Source of the DNA: Candidatus Hebobacteria bacterium
GTDB taxonomy: Bacteria > Armatimonadota > Hebobacteria > Hebobacterales > Hebobacteraceae
NCBI GenBank assembly: GCA_029821885.1
Contig: JALGXV010000002.1
Span: 1 to 41,994 of the forward strand
Length of the DNA: 41,994 nucleotides
Reading direction: 5' to 3'
Positions 16,907-24,533 of this stretch are shown here, piece by piece. Position 1 is the first letter of the stretch, and every line of letters begins with the position of its first letter. The translations under genes were made by a program, and so were the position numbers. The notes under the pieces were generated by a model that saw only the letters and a list, made by a program, of their open reading frames with translations, searched no databases and had not been told where the DNA came from.

Positions 16907-17497
16907 TCAGCCCGGGCCAGGAGTGTCGTGCCAGGCGTCCCGGGCCCGCAGCTGCAGGGACAGGATGTTCTCCAGGTCCTCATCGCCGAGGATGCCCAGG
17001 CGAGCCAGGACGAGCAGGAGCGACTGCCCGGATCTCTTCTGCTCCAGCCGAGCCTGTGACAGCTGCTCGCCGGTGAGGAGGTGCCAATGCTCGACGAGCA
17101 GGTCGCCCAGGCGGCCCTGGCGCTCCTGCGGGGAAGCTCGCACCAGCCGCGTCTGCGGCGGGGAGGGCGACCGCGTCGGCCGTTCCGCCTCCACGGGCTG
17201 CGCAGTAGGTCCACGTGACGGGGTTCGGTGATCTCTTGCGGGCGGGGTCTCGGCGACATTGATGGCGAAGATCCCGGAGACAACGAGAATCACGCTCGAC
17301 AGGTAGGCAACGCCCGCAAGCCACCAGAACACGGGCTCGGCACTCGCGCGCGAGTGGAGCATGACTAAGGTCGTGACACCCGCCAGAGCCATGCCGAGCA
17401 TGACCCTTCCCGAGCCCACAAGAGCCGGGAAGACATGCACGGGCAGTCGGTCTGCTGGAAACTCCGATTCGCTGCTCCCGCGCCGCAAGTAGGACAT
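16907..17497 (-). CDS. membrane-anchored protein with type II secretion ATPase N-domain-like helical repeats, copy 2
   Basis: This 196-residue protein is a paralogue of the product at 16123-16704. It has two membrane segments (about residues 28-48 and 56-80), then a Pro/Arg-rich linker, then two helical units RLGDLLVEHWHLLTGEQLSQ and LLLVLARLGILGDEDLENIL. Compared with copy 1 the order of features is the same, but the linker is longer and the second unit has lost the Gly-Glu of LGE. GGGGAGGAGCGAT in front of the ATG at 17497 is an excellent ribosome binding site. It may be transcribed with copy 1. No secretion or pilus gene is within the window, so a link to type II secretion or type IV pili is not supported beyond the domain resemblance. 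Confidence 0.7.
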   Translation of the reverse strand: MSYLRRGSSESEFPADRLPVHVFPALVGSGRVMLGMALAGVTTLVMLHSRASAEPVFWWLAGVAYLSSVILVVSGIFAINVAETPPARDHRTPSRGPTAQPVEAERPTRSPSPPQTRLVRASPQERQGRLGDLLVEHWHLLTGEQLSQARLEQKRSGQSLLLVLARLGILGDEDLENILSLQLRARDAWHDTPGPG

Positions 17498-17822
17498 ATC
17501 GCTCCTCCCCTCGGCCCGCAGGTCGCTTAGGGACCCGCGCCTGCAGGCCTGCTCCTTCTAGGGAATTCGCCGCGAAAGCGTCGTTCCTGCTCGGCCTCTC
17601 GGTGTCGCCGACGCGCGTGCAGGAGCTGACCACCGAGGGCCCCATACCGAGGCCCCCATCTGGACACGCCCCGCAGTTGTCATACGCAGGAGCGTCGAGC
17701 GTCCAGACGGCGACGTGACCGCTGAGCGGAGCCAGGACTTCGTCCTCGAAACGCAGAACCATCGCCGTGGCGCGGCTCCAGACCGCGCCGCAGTACTTCC
17801 TAGAGGCAGGAACGCGTAGAGG
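17498..17822. other. 325-base intergenic region between divergent genes
   Basis: This lies between the second paralogue (minus) and the MFS transporter (plus). No gene in it has coding bias that I can support. It contains a GC-rich inverted repeat just before the transporter (listed separately) and, on the reverse strand, GGGGAGGAG in front of 17497. No convincing -35/-10 pair was found. Confidence 0.5.
17767..17791. promoter_or_regulatory. inverted repeat upstream of the MFS gene
   Basis: GTGGCGCGG at 17767-17775 pairs with CCGCGCCGC at 17783-17791 around a 7-base loop CTCCAGA (nine pairs, one G-T). It ends 31 bases before the transporter ATG. It could be an operator or a leader hairpin. 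Function is inferred only from position. Confidence 0.4.
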
Positions 17823-19118
17823 ATGTCCGCCCCCGGCGACGATAGAGGGAGAGAGCGCGAGAGGCGTGCCTACCGGCTTGGGATCGTCAACGGCATCCTC
17901 TTCATGATGGGAATGGCCTTCATCGATCCGCTGACGGTACTCCCTGCCCTCGTGTCGCGCCTGACCAGCTCGGAAGTGCTCATCGGCGGCGTTTCCACGT
18001 TAGGGATGAGCGGATGGTTTCTGCCCCAGATCTTCGCTGCGAACTACCTCCAGTCGAGGCCTTTCAAGCGGCCGCTGTACGTGTGTGCCGCCGCCTTCCG
18101 GACCGTGGGACTGATTTCGGTCGTGCTTGTTCTGATCGGTCTTGCGGAAGCTAGACCGGCCGCCGCGCTCGCCGCCTTCTTCCTCGCCTACACCTGCTAC
18201 TCGCTGGCCGGGGGATTCAGCGGTCCGGCCTTTCTCGACATTGTCGCGAAGACGATCCCCGGAGCGCGGCTGGGCGCATTCTTCGGGCATCGGCACTTCT
18301 GGGGCAGCATGGGGGCAATCGCATGCGGAGCACTTGTGCGCACCATCCTCGCCTCCGACGCGTTCGCCTTCCCGACGGACTATGCCCTCCTCTTCGCCGG
18401 TTCGCTTCTCCTCTTTGCCCCGGGCTGGGTCCTCTTCAGCATGATACAGGAGCCGCGCGGACGAGTTGTTCAGGACCCGAGACCCTTGCTTCCCTTCCTC
18501 ATGGCCGCGCCCCGGACCGTACGGCGCCATAGGGAGTTCCGACTCCTGCTGATGAGCCGGATGCTCAGCGGGGCCATCGGCATAGCTCTACCGTTCTACG
18601 TCGTTTACGCGCGCCGTGTGCTATCCGTCCCCGAGTCCACCATCGGGACATACATAGCGATTCAGATGACGGGAAGTGTTGTGCTCGTCCCCCTTTGGGC
18701 ATACCTGAACGATCGGAGGGGACCGCGAAGCCTGCTCGTGGCGGCCATGGCAGTGTATCTGGGTGCGGCCGGGATCGCCTTCACCGCCTCGCTCTTCTCG
18801 CACGCCCCGCCTTTCGGTCGGGCGGCCTTCATGGTGGTGTTCTTCCCTCTGGCCGCCATCGGGTCCGGCAGCTTCATGGGATACACCAACTACCTCTTCG
18901 CGATAGCTCCGGAGGAACAGAGGACCCTCTACATAGGGATCCAGAACACGTTGTTTGCAGTCACCGCCTTCCTCCCTCTCCTGGGGGGAGCGCTGGTCGC
19001 TGCGACCTCCTTCTCGCTGCTGTTCGGACTCGCGACTGCCCTGGCTGCCGCCGCGCTGGCGGTGACGCTGCATCTGCCCGGGCCGGCATGTGTCGGGCCG
19101 CCGCAGCGGGATGTCTGA
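17823..19118 (+). CDS. major facilitator superfamily transporter
   Basis: This 431-residue protein has about 12 membrane helices. It has a hydrophilic N-terminus (MSAPGDDRGRERERRAYRLG), a Pro/Arg-rich central cytoplasmic loop between the two six-helix halves (near residues 205-240), and the half-two motif LWAYLNDRRGPRSLL, equivalent to the MFS loop 2-3/8-9 signature. Substrate cannot be inferred; the family covers sugar, drug and metabolite exporters and importers. AGGAACGCGTAG precedes the ATG. It stands alone on the plus strand and is convergent with the SCP2 gene, with two hairpins between them. The first-half loop 2-3 motif is poorly conserved, as in many divergent MFS proteins from uncultured phyla. 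Confidence 0.85.
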   Translation: MSAPGDDRGRERERRAYRLGIVNGILFMMGMAFIDPLTVLPALVSRLTSSEVLIGGVSTLGMSGWFLPQIFAANYLQSRPFKRPLYVCAAAFRTVGLISVVLVLIGLAEARPAAALAAFFLAYTCYSLAGGFSGPAFLDIVAKTIPGARLGAFFGHRHFWGSMGAIACGALVRTILASDAFAFPTDYALLFAGSLLLFAPGWVLFSMIQEPRGRVVQDPRPLLPFLMAAPRTVRRHREFRLLLMSRMLSGAIGIALPFYVVYARRVLSVPESTIGTYIAIQMTGSVVLVPLWAYLNDRRGPRSLLVAAMAVYLGAAGIAFTASLFSHAPPFGRAAFMVVFFPLAAIGSGSFMGYTNYLFAIAPEEQRTLYIGIQNTLFAVTAFLPLLGGALVAATSFSLLFGLATALAAAALAVTLHLPGPACVGPPQRDV

Positions 19119-19219
19119 CTTTCGTCACATCCCGGGGAGGAGGCGGAAGGTCGGGCTTCCACCGCAGCCGAACTCGGACGGGTGCGTGGGAGGTGTAACC
19201 CGCGCAGAGTTCCGCTGAA

Positions 19220-19249
19220 AGGTGTAGCAATCCCCAGCTTGCTGCACCT
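19220..19249. terminator. hairpin 1 between convergent MFS and SCP2 genes
   Basis: AGGTGTAGCAA (19220-19230) pairs with TTGCTGCACCT (19239-19249), eleven pairs with one G-T and an 8-base loop. It lies about 100 bases after the MFS stop. There is no T-run, so factor-independent termination is uncertain. Confidence 0.5.
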
Positions 19250-19254
19250 CGACA

Positions 19255-19294
19255 CGGGCGCAGGTTAGGAACCCCCTCTTCCGACCTGCGCCCG
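19255..19294. terminator. hairpin 2 between convergent MFS and SCP2 genes
   Basis: CGGGCGCAGGT (19255-19265) is the exact reverse complement of ACCTGCGCCCG (19284-19294). It has eleven perfect pairs and an 18-base loop, six bases after hairpin 1. It probably acts as a bidirectional transcription block or RNA-stabilising structure. No T-run follows on either strand. Confidence 0.55.
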
Positions 19295-19351
19295 ACTACC
19301 CCACCGCGGTGTCGTCCCCCGCCGGGCCTCGGGCGCGGCTCCCCGGCCGCG

Positions 19352-19672
19352 TCATGAACCGAAGATGGCCTTCAGGCGGGTGGCAAGGCTGAGGTCCCCG
19401 GAGAGCTGAACGCGTCCGCTCATGAACGCTGTCACGGCGTCCAGCCGCCCGGTCAAGATCTCGCGCCAGTCCTCTACGCTTACTTTGATGGTGACATCGG
19501 GGTCTGTCGCCAGGCCTGGCGACAGGTGGCACTGCTGATTCGCGATCGACAGGTTCCAGAAGTCGCCGCCGTCTCCCGTGAGATGAAGCTGATAGACTGC
19601 GGTCAGGCCTTCAGCTGCTTCCGGGCGAAAACGCTTGACCAGGTCTGCAAGCATTGCTGGGGGGGCTGACAT
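19352..19672 (-). CDS. SCP2 sterol-binding domain protein
   Basis: This 106-residue protein consists of a single SCP2-type lipid-binding domain. Characteristic features are the N-terminal helix MLADLVKRFRPEAAEGL, the beta strands TAVYQLHLTG and FWNLSI, the segment DVTIKVSVEDWREILTGRLD, and FMSGRVQLSGDLSLATRLKA-IF at the C-terminus. Bacterial standalone SCP2 proteins bind lipids or fatty acyl groups in the cytoplasm; the exact ligand is unknown. The ATG at 19672 is preferred because it starts at the domain. An in-frame TTG at 19723 would add 17 residues without family resemblance. It is divergent from the Mth938-like gene. Confidence 0.88.
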   Translation of the reverse strand: MSAPPAMLADLVKRFRPEAAEGLTAVYQLHLTGDGGDFWNLSIANQQCHLSPGLATDPDVTIKVSVEDWREILTGRLDAVTAFMSGRVQLSGDLSLATRLKAIFGS

Positions 19673-19855
19673 GATGGTCGGTCTCCACTCCAACTCGAGG
19701 TTGTTGTCATAAGTTCCACACAAGCGCCTGCGATCCTACATCCACGAGTCGCTTATAGTTAGTATGTGCAGAAGCTTGGGGAGCACGCAGCATCTTTGGG
19801 ATGGGGGGGGAGCTTCCACGGCATACAGGGGAGGAAAGGGGACCGGTTCATCCGG

Positions 19856-20206
19856 ATGCGGCCCGTGCGCATAGAGCAGTTCCGCTTTGGGGAGATCACC
19901 GTCGACGGTCAGAGATACACCGACGACTTGCTGCTCCTGGGTGATCGAGTCAGGCCCCGCTGGTGGCGCAAGGAAGGACACCTTCTTCAGCTCACGGACC
20001 TGGAGGAGGCGCTACACGACAAGCCTGAGGTGCTTGTTGTGGGAACCGGCGCGCAACGGCGCATGAAGATCGCGCCGGAGGTTGTAGCGCAGGCCAGAAA
20101 GGCGGGCATACAGCTGCTTGAGTTCGACACGCGCACAGCCTGCCAGACCTACAACCACCTGCTTGGGAAGCGAAAGGTCGTCGCCGCCCTGCATTTGACC
20201 TGCTAG
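19856..20206 (+). CDS. Mth938-like (NDUFAF3/DUF498) domain protein
   Basis: This 116-residue single-domain protein matches the Mth938/DUF498 family. It opens with IEQFRFGEITVDGQRYTDDL, continues through RPRWWRKEGHLLQLTDLEEA, then PEVLVVGTGAQRRMKIAPEV, and ends with DTRTACQTYNHLLGKRKVVA followed by ALHL. The family is small and cytoplasmic in bacteria, with no defined activity; the mitochondrial homologue is a complex I assembly factor. The ATG at 19856 fits the domain boundary although a clear ribosome binding site is lacking. The frame stays open upstream through a run of nine Gs (19802-19810). The start is moderately certain. Confidence 0.85.
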   Translation: MRPVRIEQFRFGEITVDGQRYTDDLLLLGDRVRPRWWRKEGHLLQLTDLEEALHDKPEVLVVGTGAQRRMKIAPEVVAQARKAGIQLLEFDTRTACQTYNHLLGKRKVVAALHLTC

Positions 20207-20341
20207 CGAAGCCAACCGCGTGCGTGTCGCAAGGCCGCGCTCGTGACGCGCCCGGCGAGGCCGCCCGGTCCGCGCTGGGGCTGCGAGCAGGTCGGCGGGA
20301 GGCTGCGAAGGGCCCGATGGGGCGCTGACATGCCGGCAGTC

Positions 20342-20896
20342 TCATCCCGAGGTGCGGCTGCCACTCCGTCGCACCGGAGGACCGGCTCGCCGCGACCTAG
20401 CCCGGGGACGAAGGCGCTGGACGAGGAAGGTGGCGCCCCCGCCGAGCAGGAAGGCGGCCAGCCCCACGAGGGCTGCCGGCCACGGCGACGGCTCGGGCTC
20501 CTCCCCCACCCCGAGACTGATGAAGGCGGAATTGTTCCCTTCGTTCAGCTCGGCCACGTCGTTCAGGGGATCGACGGTGGCCAACATCACGTGGGAGCCG
20601 CGCACGGCGAGCCACTGAACCGACCAGACCACACTGCCTCCCGGGCCGACCGGGTGGGGGATGTGCCACTCCGCATATGGCTCCTCGTCAACGGCCAGCA
20701 CTACTGGGATCGGTGGGAGGGTGGCGTCGCCATGATTGGAGACTACCACCTCCAATGGGACCGGCTCGCCGCCGCGGTAGTCCCGGCCCTCCACCCTTAA
20801 CTGCGCGATCGCGGCGTCTGGAAGCGCGATGGCAGAGGAGAAAGGAAGAAGAGCGAGGAGCGCGGTCAACGCCATGGAGATCTGGGCCGTGCGCAT
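20342..20896 (-). CDS. exported CARDB-domain protein with C-terminal membrane anchor
   Basis: This 184-residue protein has a signal peptide (about residues 1-24, ending SSAIALPDAAIA). One CARDB (cell-adhesion-related, immunoglobulin-like) domain follows at about residues 25-125, with the typical LEVVVSNHGDATLPPIPVVL and the closing DPLNDVAELNEGNNSAFI. After it come a short Pro linker, a membrane helix WPAALVGLAAFLLGGGATFL and an Arg-rich cytoplasmic tail. The domain should face the periplasm or outside. CARDB domains occur in large surface proteins; a single-domain anchored form is small for the group. The start at 20896 is chosen by the signal peptide. The gene is divergent from lpxC, so its upstream region overlaps the envelope-operon promoter. 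Confidence 0.78.
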   Translation of the reverse strand: MRTAQISMALTALLALLPFSSAIALPDAAIAQLRVEGRDYRGGEPVPLEVVVSNHGDATLPPIPVVLAVDEEPYAEWHIPHPVGPGGSVVWSVQWLAVRGSHVMLATVDPLNDVAELNEGNNSAFISLGVGEEPEPSPWPAALVGLAAFLLGGGATFLVQRLRPRARSRRAGPPVRRSGSRTSG

Positions 20897-20996
20897 GCCA
20901 GAGAGTTCATTCCACCGCCTCGGCCGGGTCTCCTCCAAGGACCTGTCAAACCACGGGGATCTGGCGCACCTGAGTGGAAGCGGGAAGCCGTTCTTC

Positions 20997-21026
20997 TTTA
21001 CACCGCGAGGGACGCCGTGCTATAAT
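20997..21026 (+). promoter_or_regulatory. sigma70-type promoter of the lipid A/core operon
   Basis: TTTACA (20997-21002) and a perfect TATAAT (21021-21026) are separated by 18 bases. Transcription should start near 21033, only about 14 bases before the lpxC ATG. It is the best promoter match in the window and the only one before the 12 tightly packed envelope genes. Confidence 0.75.
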
Positions 21027-21046
21027 CCCGCCCGGGTCCACTGGAG

Positions 21047-21889
21047 ATGGGCAGACAAGCGGAACAGACCACCGTTGCTCGGCCCCTGTCCAAGGAAGGT
21101 ATCGGACTGCATTCTGGCGAGAAGTGTAGCGTGTCTGTGCTGCCCGCGGAAGCCGACGCGGGCGTCGTTTTTGTCACAGGCGACGGGGTCGCGATACCGG
21201 CAACGCCCGAGTTCGTCGTGGGCACGGAGCGGGGCACCAGATTGGGGCGAGGCGAGGCCGCGGTCGGCAGCGTTGAGCATCTGATGGCTGCCCTCTTGGG
21301 GGTCGGGGTCGATAACGTACGGATCGAGGTGGATGGACCCGAGTTGCCTGCCTGCGACGGCAGTGCGGCCGAGTGGGTAGCCCTGCTCGGCGCCGCCGGT
21401 CTGACCAAGCTCCCAGCTCGGCGCAACGTCATGAGATTGCGCCGAGATGTCTGGGTGGTAGATGGCGACAGCTGGGCCGTGGCGAGCCCCGATGGTGGAG
21501 GGCTGTCGCTCGCAGTCGGCGTCGACTACGAGGGAACTGCGGCGGGGCGACAGACGTTGTGGATCCGCTTGACCCGGCGTCGGTTCGCGCGACAGCTGGC
21601 CCCCGCGCGGACGTTCGCGCTCGTCAGAGAGCTGTCGGCCCTGCGCTCGCGGGGCCTGGCTCAAGGCGGCGACAACAGCAACGCCTTCGCAATCGGTGAG
21701 GAGACCTACTCCGGGCCGCTCCGATTCGAGGACGAAGTGGTCAGACACAAGGCGCTCGATCTGCTCGGCGATCTGGCGCTGTGCGGTCGCCGCTTCCATG
21801 GGCACATATGGGCAGTGAAGCCAAGCCACGCGACGAACGTGCGGCTGGCGCGAGCGCTCCGCAGGGCCTTGAATGGAGAGATGGGCTGA
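21047..21889 (+). CDS. lpxC: UDP-3-O-acyl-N-acetylglucosamine deacetylase
   Basis: LpxC catalyses the committed deacetylation step of lipid A synthesis in the cytoplasm. The 280-residue product has the expected N-terminus VARPLSKEGIGLHSGEKCSV. The zinc ligands are His78 (GSVEHLMAAL), His234 and Asp238 (RHKALDLLGDLAL), and the catalytic histidine is His261 (KPSHATNVRL). All fall within a few positions of E. coli numbering (79, 238, 242, 265). The family loop DGPELPACDGSAAEW is intact. It is the first gene of a long operon. The ATG at 21047 follows GGAG with no spacer, and the predicted transcript leader is only about 14 bases, so initiation may be leaderless-like or poorly SD-dependent. fabZ begins 24 bases after the stop. 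Confidence 0.95.
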   Translation: MGRQAEQTTVARPLSKEGIGLHSGEKCSVSVLPAEADAGVVFVTGDGVAIPATPEFVVGTERGTRLGRGEAAVGSVEHLMAALLGVGVDNVRIEVDGPELPACDGSAAEWVALLGAAGLTKLPARRNVMRLRRDVWVVDGDSWAVASPDGGGLSLAVGVDYEGTAAGRQTLWIRLTRRRFARQLAPARTFALVRELSALRSRGLAQGGDNSNAFAIGEETYSGPLRFEDEVVRHKALDLLGDLALCGRRFHGHIWAVKPSHATNVRLARALRRALNGEMG

Positions 21890-21913
21890 GCCCAAGGGTG
21901 AGGAGAGGCTGAG

Positions 21914-22384
21914 ATGATGGACATCAACGATATCCTATCCGTTCTGCAACACAGGTACCCTTTCTTACTGGTGGACCGCGTGCTCGAACTCGAGCCTGGC
22001 AGGCGAGCCGTCGGGCTGAAGAACGTCACCGTGAACGAGGCCTTCTTCATGGGGCACTTCCCGGCGAATCCGATCATGCCGGGCGTCTTGATAGCGGAGG
22101 CGATGGCTCAGGTCGGGGGCGTGCTGCTGCTCGCAACGACGGGCAACGAAGGCAAGCTCGCGTTCTTCGCCGGCATAGACAAGCTGCGATTCAGGCGGCC
22201 GGTCTTGCCGGGGGACCAACTCGTGACCGAGGTCACGCTGCTGAAGTCGAAGGGGGACGTGGGCCGCGTTGGCGTGGTGGGGACGGTGGATGGCCAGGTC
22301 GTGGCGGAGGGCCAGTACCTGTTTGCGTTGCGACCGGACGAACAGCCGGTGGTCGCCGCCGGCTCCAAGGCCGGGGAGGCGTGA
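21914..22384 (+). CDS. fabZ: 3-hydroxyacyl-[acyl-carrier-protein] dehydratase
   Basis: FabZ dehydrates 3-hydroxyacyl-ACP in fatty acid elongation and competes with lipid A synthesis for 3-hydroxyacyl-ACP. The 156-residue product has [19 protein letters not shown], the catalytic His48 in [14 protein letters not shown] and Glu62 in [13 protein letters not shown], and [33 protein letters not shown] ribosome binding site precedes ATGATG; either ATG could be used. Length is typical. lpxA follows after one base, so the two should be translationally coupled. Placement between lpxC and lpxA is conserved in many LPS-producing bacteria. Confidence 0.95.
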   Translation: MMDINDILSVLQHRYPFLLVDRVLELEPGRRAVGLKNVTVNEAFFMGHFPANPIMPGVLIAEAMAQVGGVLLLATTGNEGKLAFFAGIDKLRFRRPVLPGDQLVTEVTLLKSKGDVGRVGVVGTVDGQVVAEGQYLFALRPDEQPVVAAGSKAGEA

Positions 22385-22385
22385 C

Positions 22386-23198
22386 GTGGCGCGAGTCCAC
22401 AGCACGGCTATCGTAGAGAGAGACTGCGAGCTGGCCGACGACGTCGAGGTCGGTCCCTACACGATCATCCGCGGCGGGACGATTGTGGGGCCGGGCACGA
22501 CTGTGGACGCGCACGTGTTGCTCGAGCACACGACCATCGGGGCGGACTGCCGCCTGCATTTCGGCGCGGCCATCGGGGGGCCGCCCCAGGACCAAGGCTA
22601 TCGCGACGAGCCGACGAGGGTCGTGATCGGGAACCACAACGTTGTCAGGGAGTATGTGACCATCCACCGCGCAACGGGCGAGGGGAACATCACCCGGGTC
22701 GGCGACCACAACATGCTGATGGCGTCTACCCACCTCGGCCACAACTGCGACGTGGGCAATCACGTCACGCTCTCCACTCTCTCCGGGATGAGTGGCCACA
22801 CGATCATTGAAGACGAGGCGATCATCGGCGGGATGGTCGGATCCCACCAGAGAGTACGGGTGGGGCGGCTGGCCATGGTGAGCGGCTTCTCGAAGATGAG
22901 CCAGGATGTTCCTCCCTTCAGTCTCGTGGACGGCAAGCCGGCCCGGGTCATTGGGCCGAACCTGGTCGGACTTCGCCGCGCGGGCATGGCCCTCGGTGTG
23001 AGACAAGCTCTCCAGCGGGCGTTTCGGCTCATCTACCGCTCCGAGCTGGAACTGCCCAAGGCACTGGACCAAGTCGCGGATGAACTCGGCAGCTTCTCGG
23101 ACGTGCTGTACCTGGTGGAGTTCCTGCAGCGCATGCGCGACGGCCGGGTGGGAAGGCAGCAAGAAGTCGCGCAGACCAAGGGAATGGGTGGGTCGTAG
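22386..23198 (+). CDS. lpxA: UDP-N-acetylglucosamine O-acyltransferase
   Basis: LpxA adds the first 3-hydroxyacyl chain to UDP-GlcNAc. The 270-residue product is a left-handed parallel beta-helix enzyme with hexapeptide repeats (residues about 2-190) and a C-terminal helical domain. The catalytic histidine is His119 in THLGHNCDVGNHVTL, corresponding to E. coli His125. IGGPPQDQGYRDEPT and NVVREYVTIHRAT are diagnostic and separate it from LpxD. The start is GTG at 22386, preceded by GGGGAGG at 6 bases and lying one base after the fabZ stop. Length is normal. LpxD, which would act after LpxC, is not encoded in the window. Confidence 0.94.
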   Translation: MARVHSTAIVERDCELADDVEVGPYTIIRGGTIVGPGTTVDAHVLLEHTTIGADCRLHFGAAIGGPPQDQGYRDEPTRVVIGNHNVVREYVTIHRATGEGNITRVGDHNMLMASTHLGHNCDVGNHVTLSTLSGMSGHTIIEDEAIIGGMVGSHQRVRVGRLAMVSGFSKMSQDVPPFSLVDGKPARVIGPNLVGLRRAGMALGVRQALQRAFRLIYRSELELPKALDQVADELGSFSDVLYLVEFLQRMRDGRVGRQQEVAQTKGMGGS

Positions 23199-23306
23199 GT
23201 CGGCCCGCTCTTCAGCCGTGGCAGGCAGCCGCGACTACTACCAGTGGAAGCCCCGACGAGGAGCCTGCATGCGTGGTCCGCTGCCGCCATGACGGAGGGA
23301 GCCGGC

Positions 23307-24515
23307 ATGGCCGATGCTGGAGGGCAGAGCACCCCGGACCGCTCGCCTGTCATCTGTGTGGTCGCCGGGGAGGCATCCGGCGACTGGGCGGGTGCCCAAC
23401 TGGTCCGAGCGCTGCGCGAGAAGCGCGCCGGCATCGTGGTCCGTGGGATCGGCGGCAAGAGGATGGCCGCCGCGGGTGTCGAGCTGCTGGCCGATAGCAC
23501 CGACTGGGGCGTCATCGGCGTGTTCGACGCTCTCCGGCGCGTGCCGCGCATCTACCTCGCCCTTCGCCGACTGCGAGCGCTGCTGGCGCACAGCCCACCC
23601 ATGGGCGTCGTGCTGATCGACAGCGGCGGAGTGAACATCCCTCTGGCACGCATGATCCGCAAACTCGGCCTCAAGACGCTCTACTACCTGCCTCCCGGCT
23701 CGTGGTCGCGGAGGCCGCGGGGCCGGGCCGTGAGGGATCTCTGCGACGTCATTGCCACGCCGTTCCCTTGGTCCAAGGATCTGCTCGCCGGCGGCCGGGC
23801 ACGAGTTGAGTGGGTCGGTCACCCGGTGCGGGAAGCTGCCAGGCCTGGCATCCCAAAGGAGGCGGCATGGGGCCGGTATGGCCTTGACGCCGGGAGACCC
23901 GTGATGGCTCTGGCGCCCGGCAGCCGCGGGCAGGAGATGCGCTATGTCCTGCCGATAATGGCGGAGGCGGCGTCACTGGTGAGCCAGCGATGGGAGGGAG
24001 TGCAGTTTCTCGCTCCTGTCAGCGATCCGGTATATGAGAAGCCGGTGCGGGATGCCTTCCGGAAAGCAGGAGTCCAAGTGGTGCTGCTGCGAGGGATGGA
24101 GTACGATGCCCTGCAACTGGCAGAGGCGGCCGCCGTCTGCTCTGGAACGGCCACTCTTGAGTTCACGTGCCTGGGTGTGCCGATGGTCGTCGTGTACAAG
24201 GGGAGTCCTGGGATGACTCTCGAGTTCCTGCTTCTGCGAGGTGTTCTGGGCAACCAGTGGCACGCAGGGATGCCCAACATCATCGCCAGCAGGGAGGTCG
24301 TGCCAGAGCTGCTGTGGCGCTATGCCAAGCCGGAGGCGCTGGCGCGCGAGCTGAGCTCACTGCTGGAAGACGAAGAACGCCGGGATCGGATGAAGGCGGA
24401 CCTGGAAGACGTGCTACGGACGCTAGGCGAGCCAGGGGCTTCGGGAAAGACAGCGGAACTGGTCCTTGATATGATAAGCGAGCGAGAGGCGGCGAAACCG
24501 AAGCATGGACATTGA
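23307..24515 (+). CDS. lpxB: lipid-A-disaccharide synthase-like glycosyltransferase (LpxB family, divergent)
   Basis: This 402-residue GT-B protein occupies the lpxB position between lpxA and the lipid A flippase. LpxB features include VAGEASGDWAGAQLVRAL at residues 19-36, VRGIGGKRMAAAGVELLAD, IGVFDALRRVPRIYLALRRL, ALAPGSRGQEMRYVLPIM (LPGSR-like), and CSGTATLEFTCLGVPMVVVY (SGTATLE). Two usually strong motifs differ: IDAPDFN is IDSGGVN, and the YVSPQVWAW loop is YYLPPGSWSRRP. It may therefore use a variant acceptor or lipid but most likely still makes the tetra-acyl disaccharide. The ATG at 23307 is supported by GGAGGGAGCCGGC; earlier in-frame starts (GTG 23244, ATG 23289) lack such a site. 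Confidence 0.85.
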   Translation: MADAGGQSTPDRSPVICVVAGEASGDWAGAQLVRALREKRAGIVVRGIGGKRMAAAGVELLADSTDWGVIGVFDALRRVPRIYLALRRLRALLAHSPPMGVVLIDSGGVNIPLARMIRKLGLKTLYYLPPGSWSRRPRGRAVRDLCDVIATPFPWSKDLLAGGRARVEWVGHPVREAARPGIPKEAAWGRYGLDAGRPVMALAPGSRGQEMRYVLPIMAEAASLVSQRWEGVQFLAPVSDPVYEKPVRDAFRKAGVQVVLLRGMEYDALQLAEAAAVCSGTATLEFTCLGVPMVVVYKGSPGMTLEFLLLRGVLGNQWHAGMPNIIASREVVPELLWRYAKPEALARELSSLLEDEERRDRMKADLEDVLRTLGEPGASGKTAELVLDMISEREAAKPKHGH

Positions 24516-24533
24516 GGAGTGGGAGCACTGAGA

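Noticed and set aside
16980-17762. A 260-codon reverse-strand frame overlapping the second paralogous membrane protein
   Set aside because: It shares sequence with the real gene in another frame and has no hydrophobic or family pattern; the 17497 start has the good ribosome binding site.
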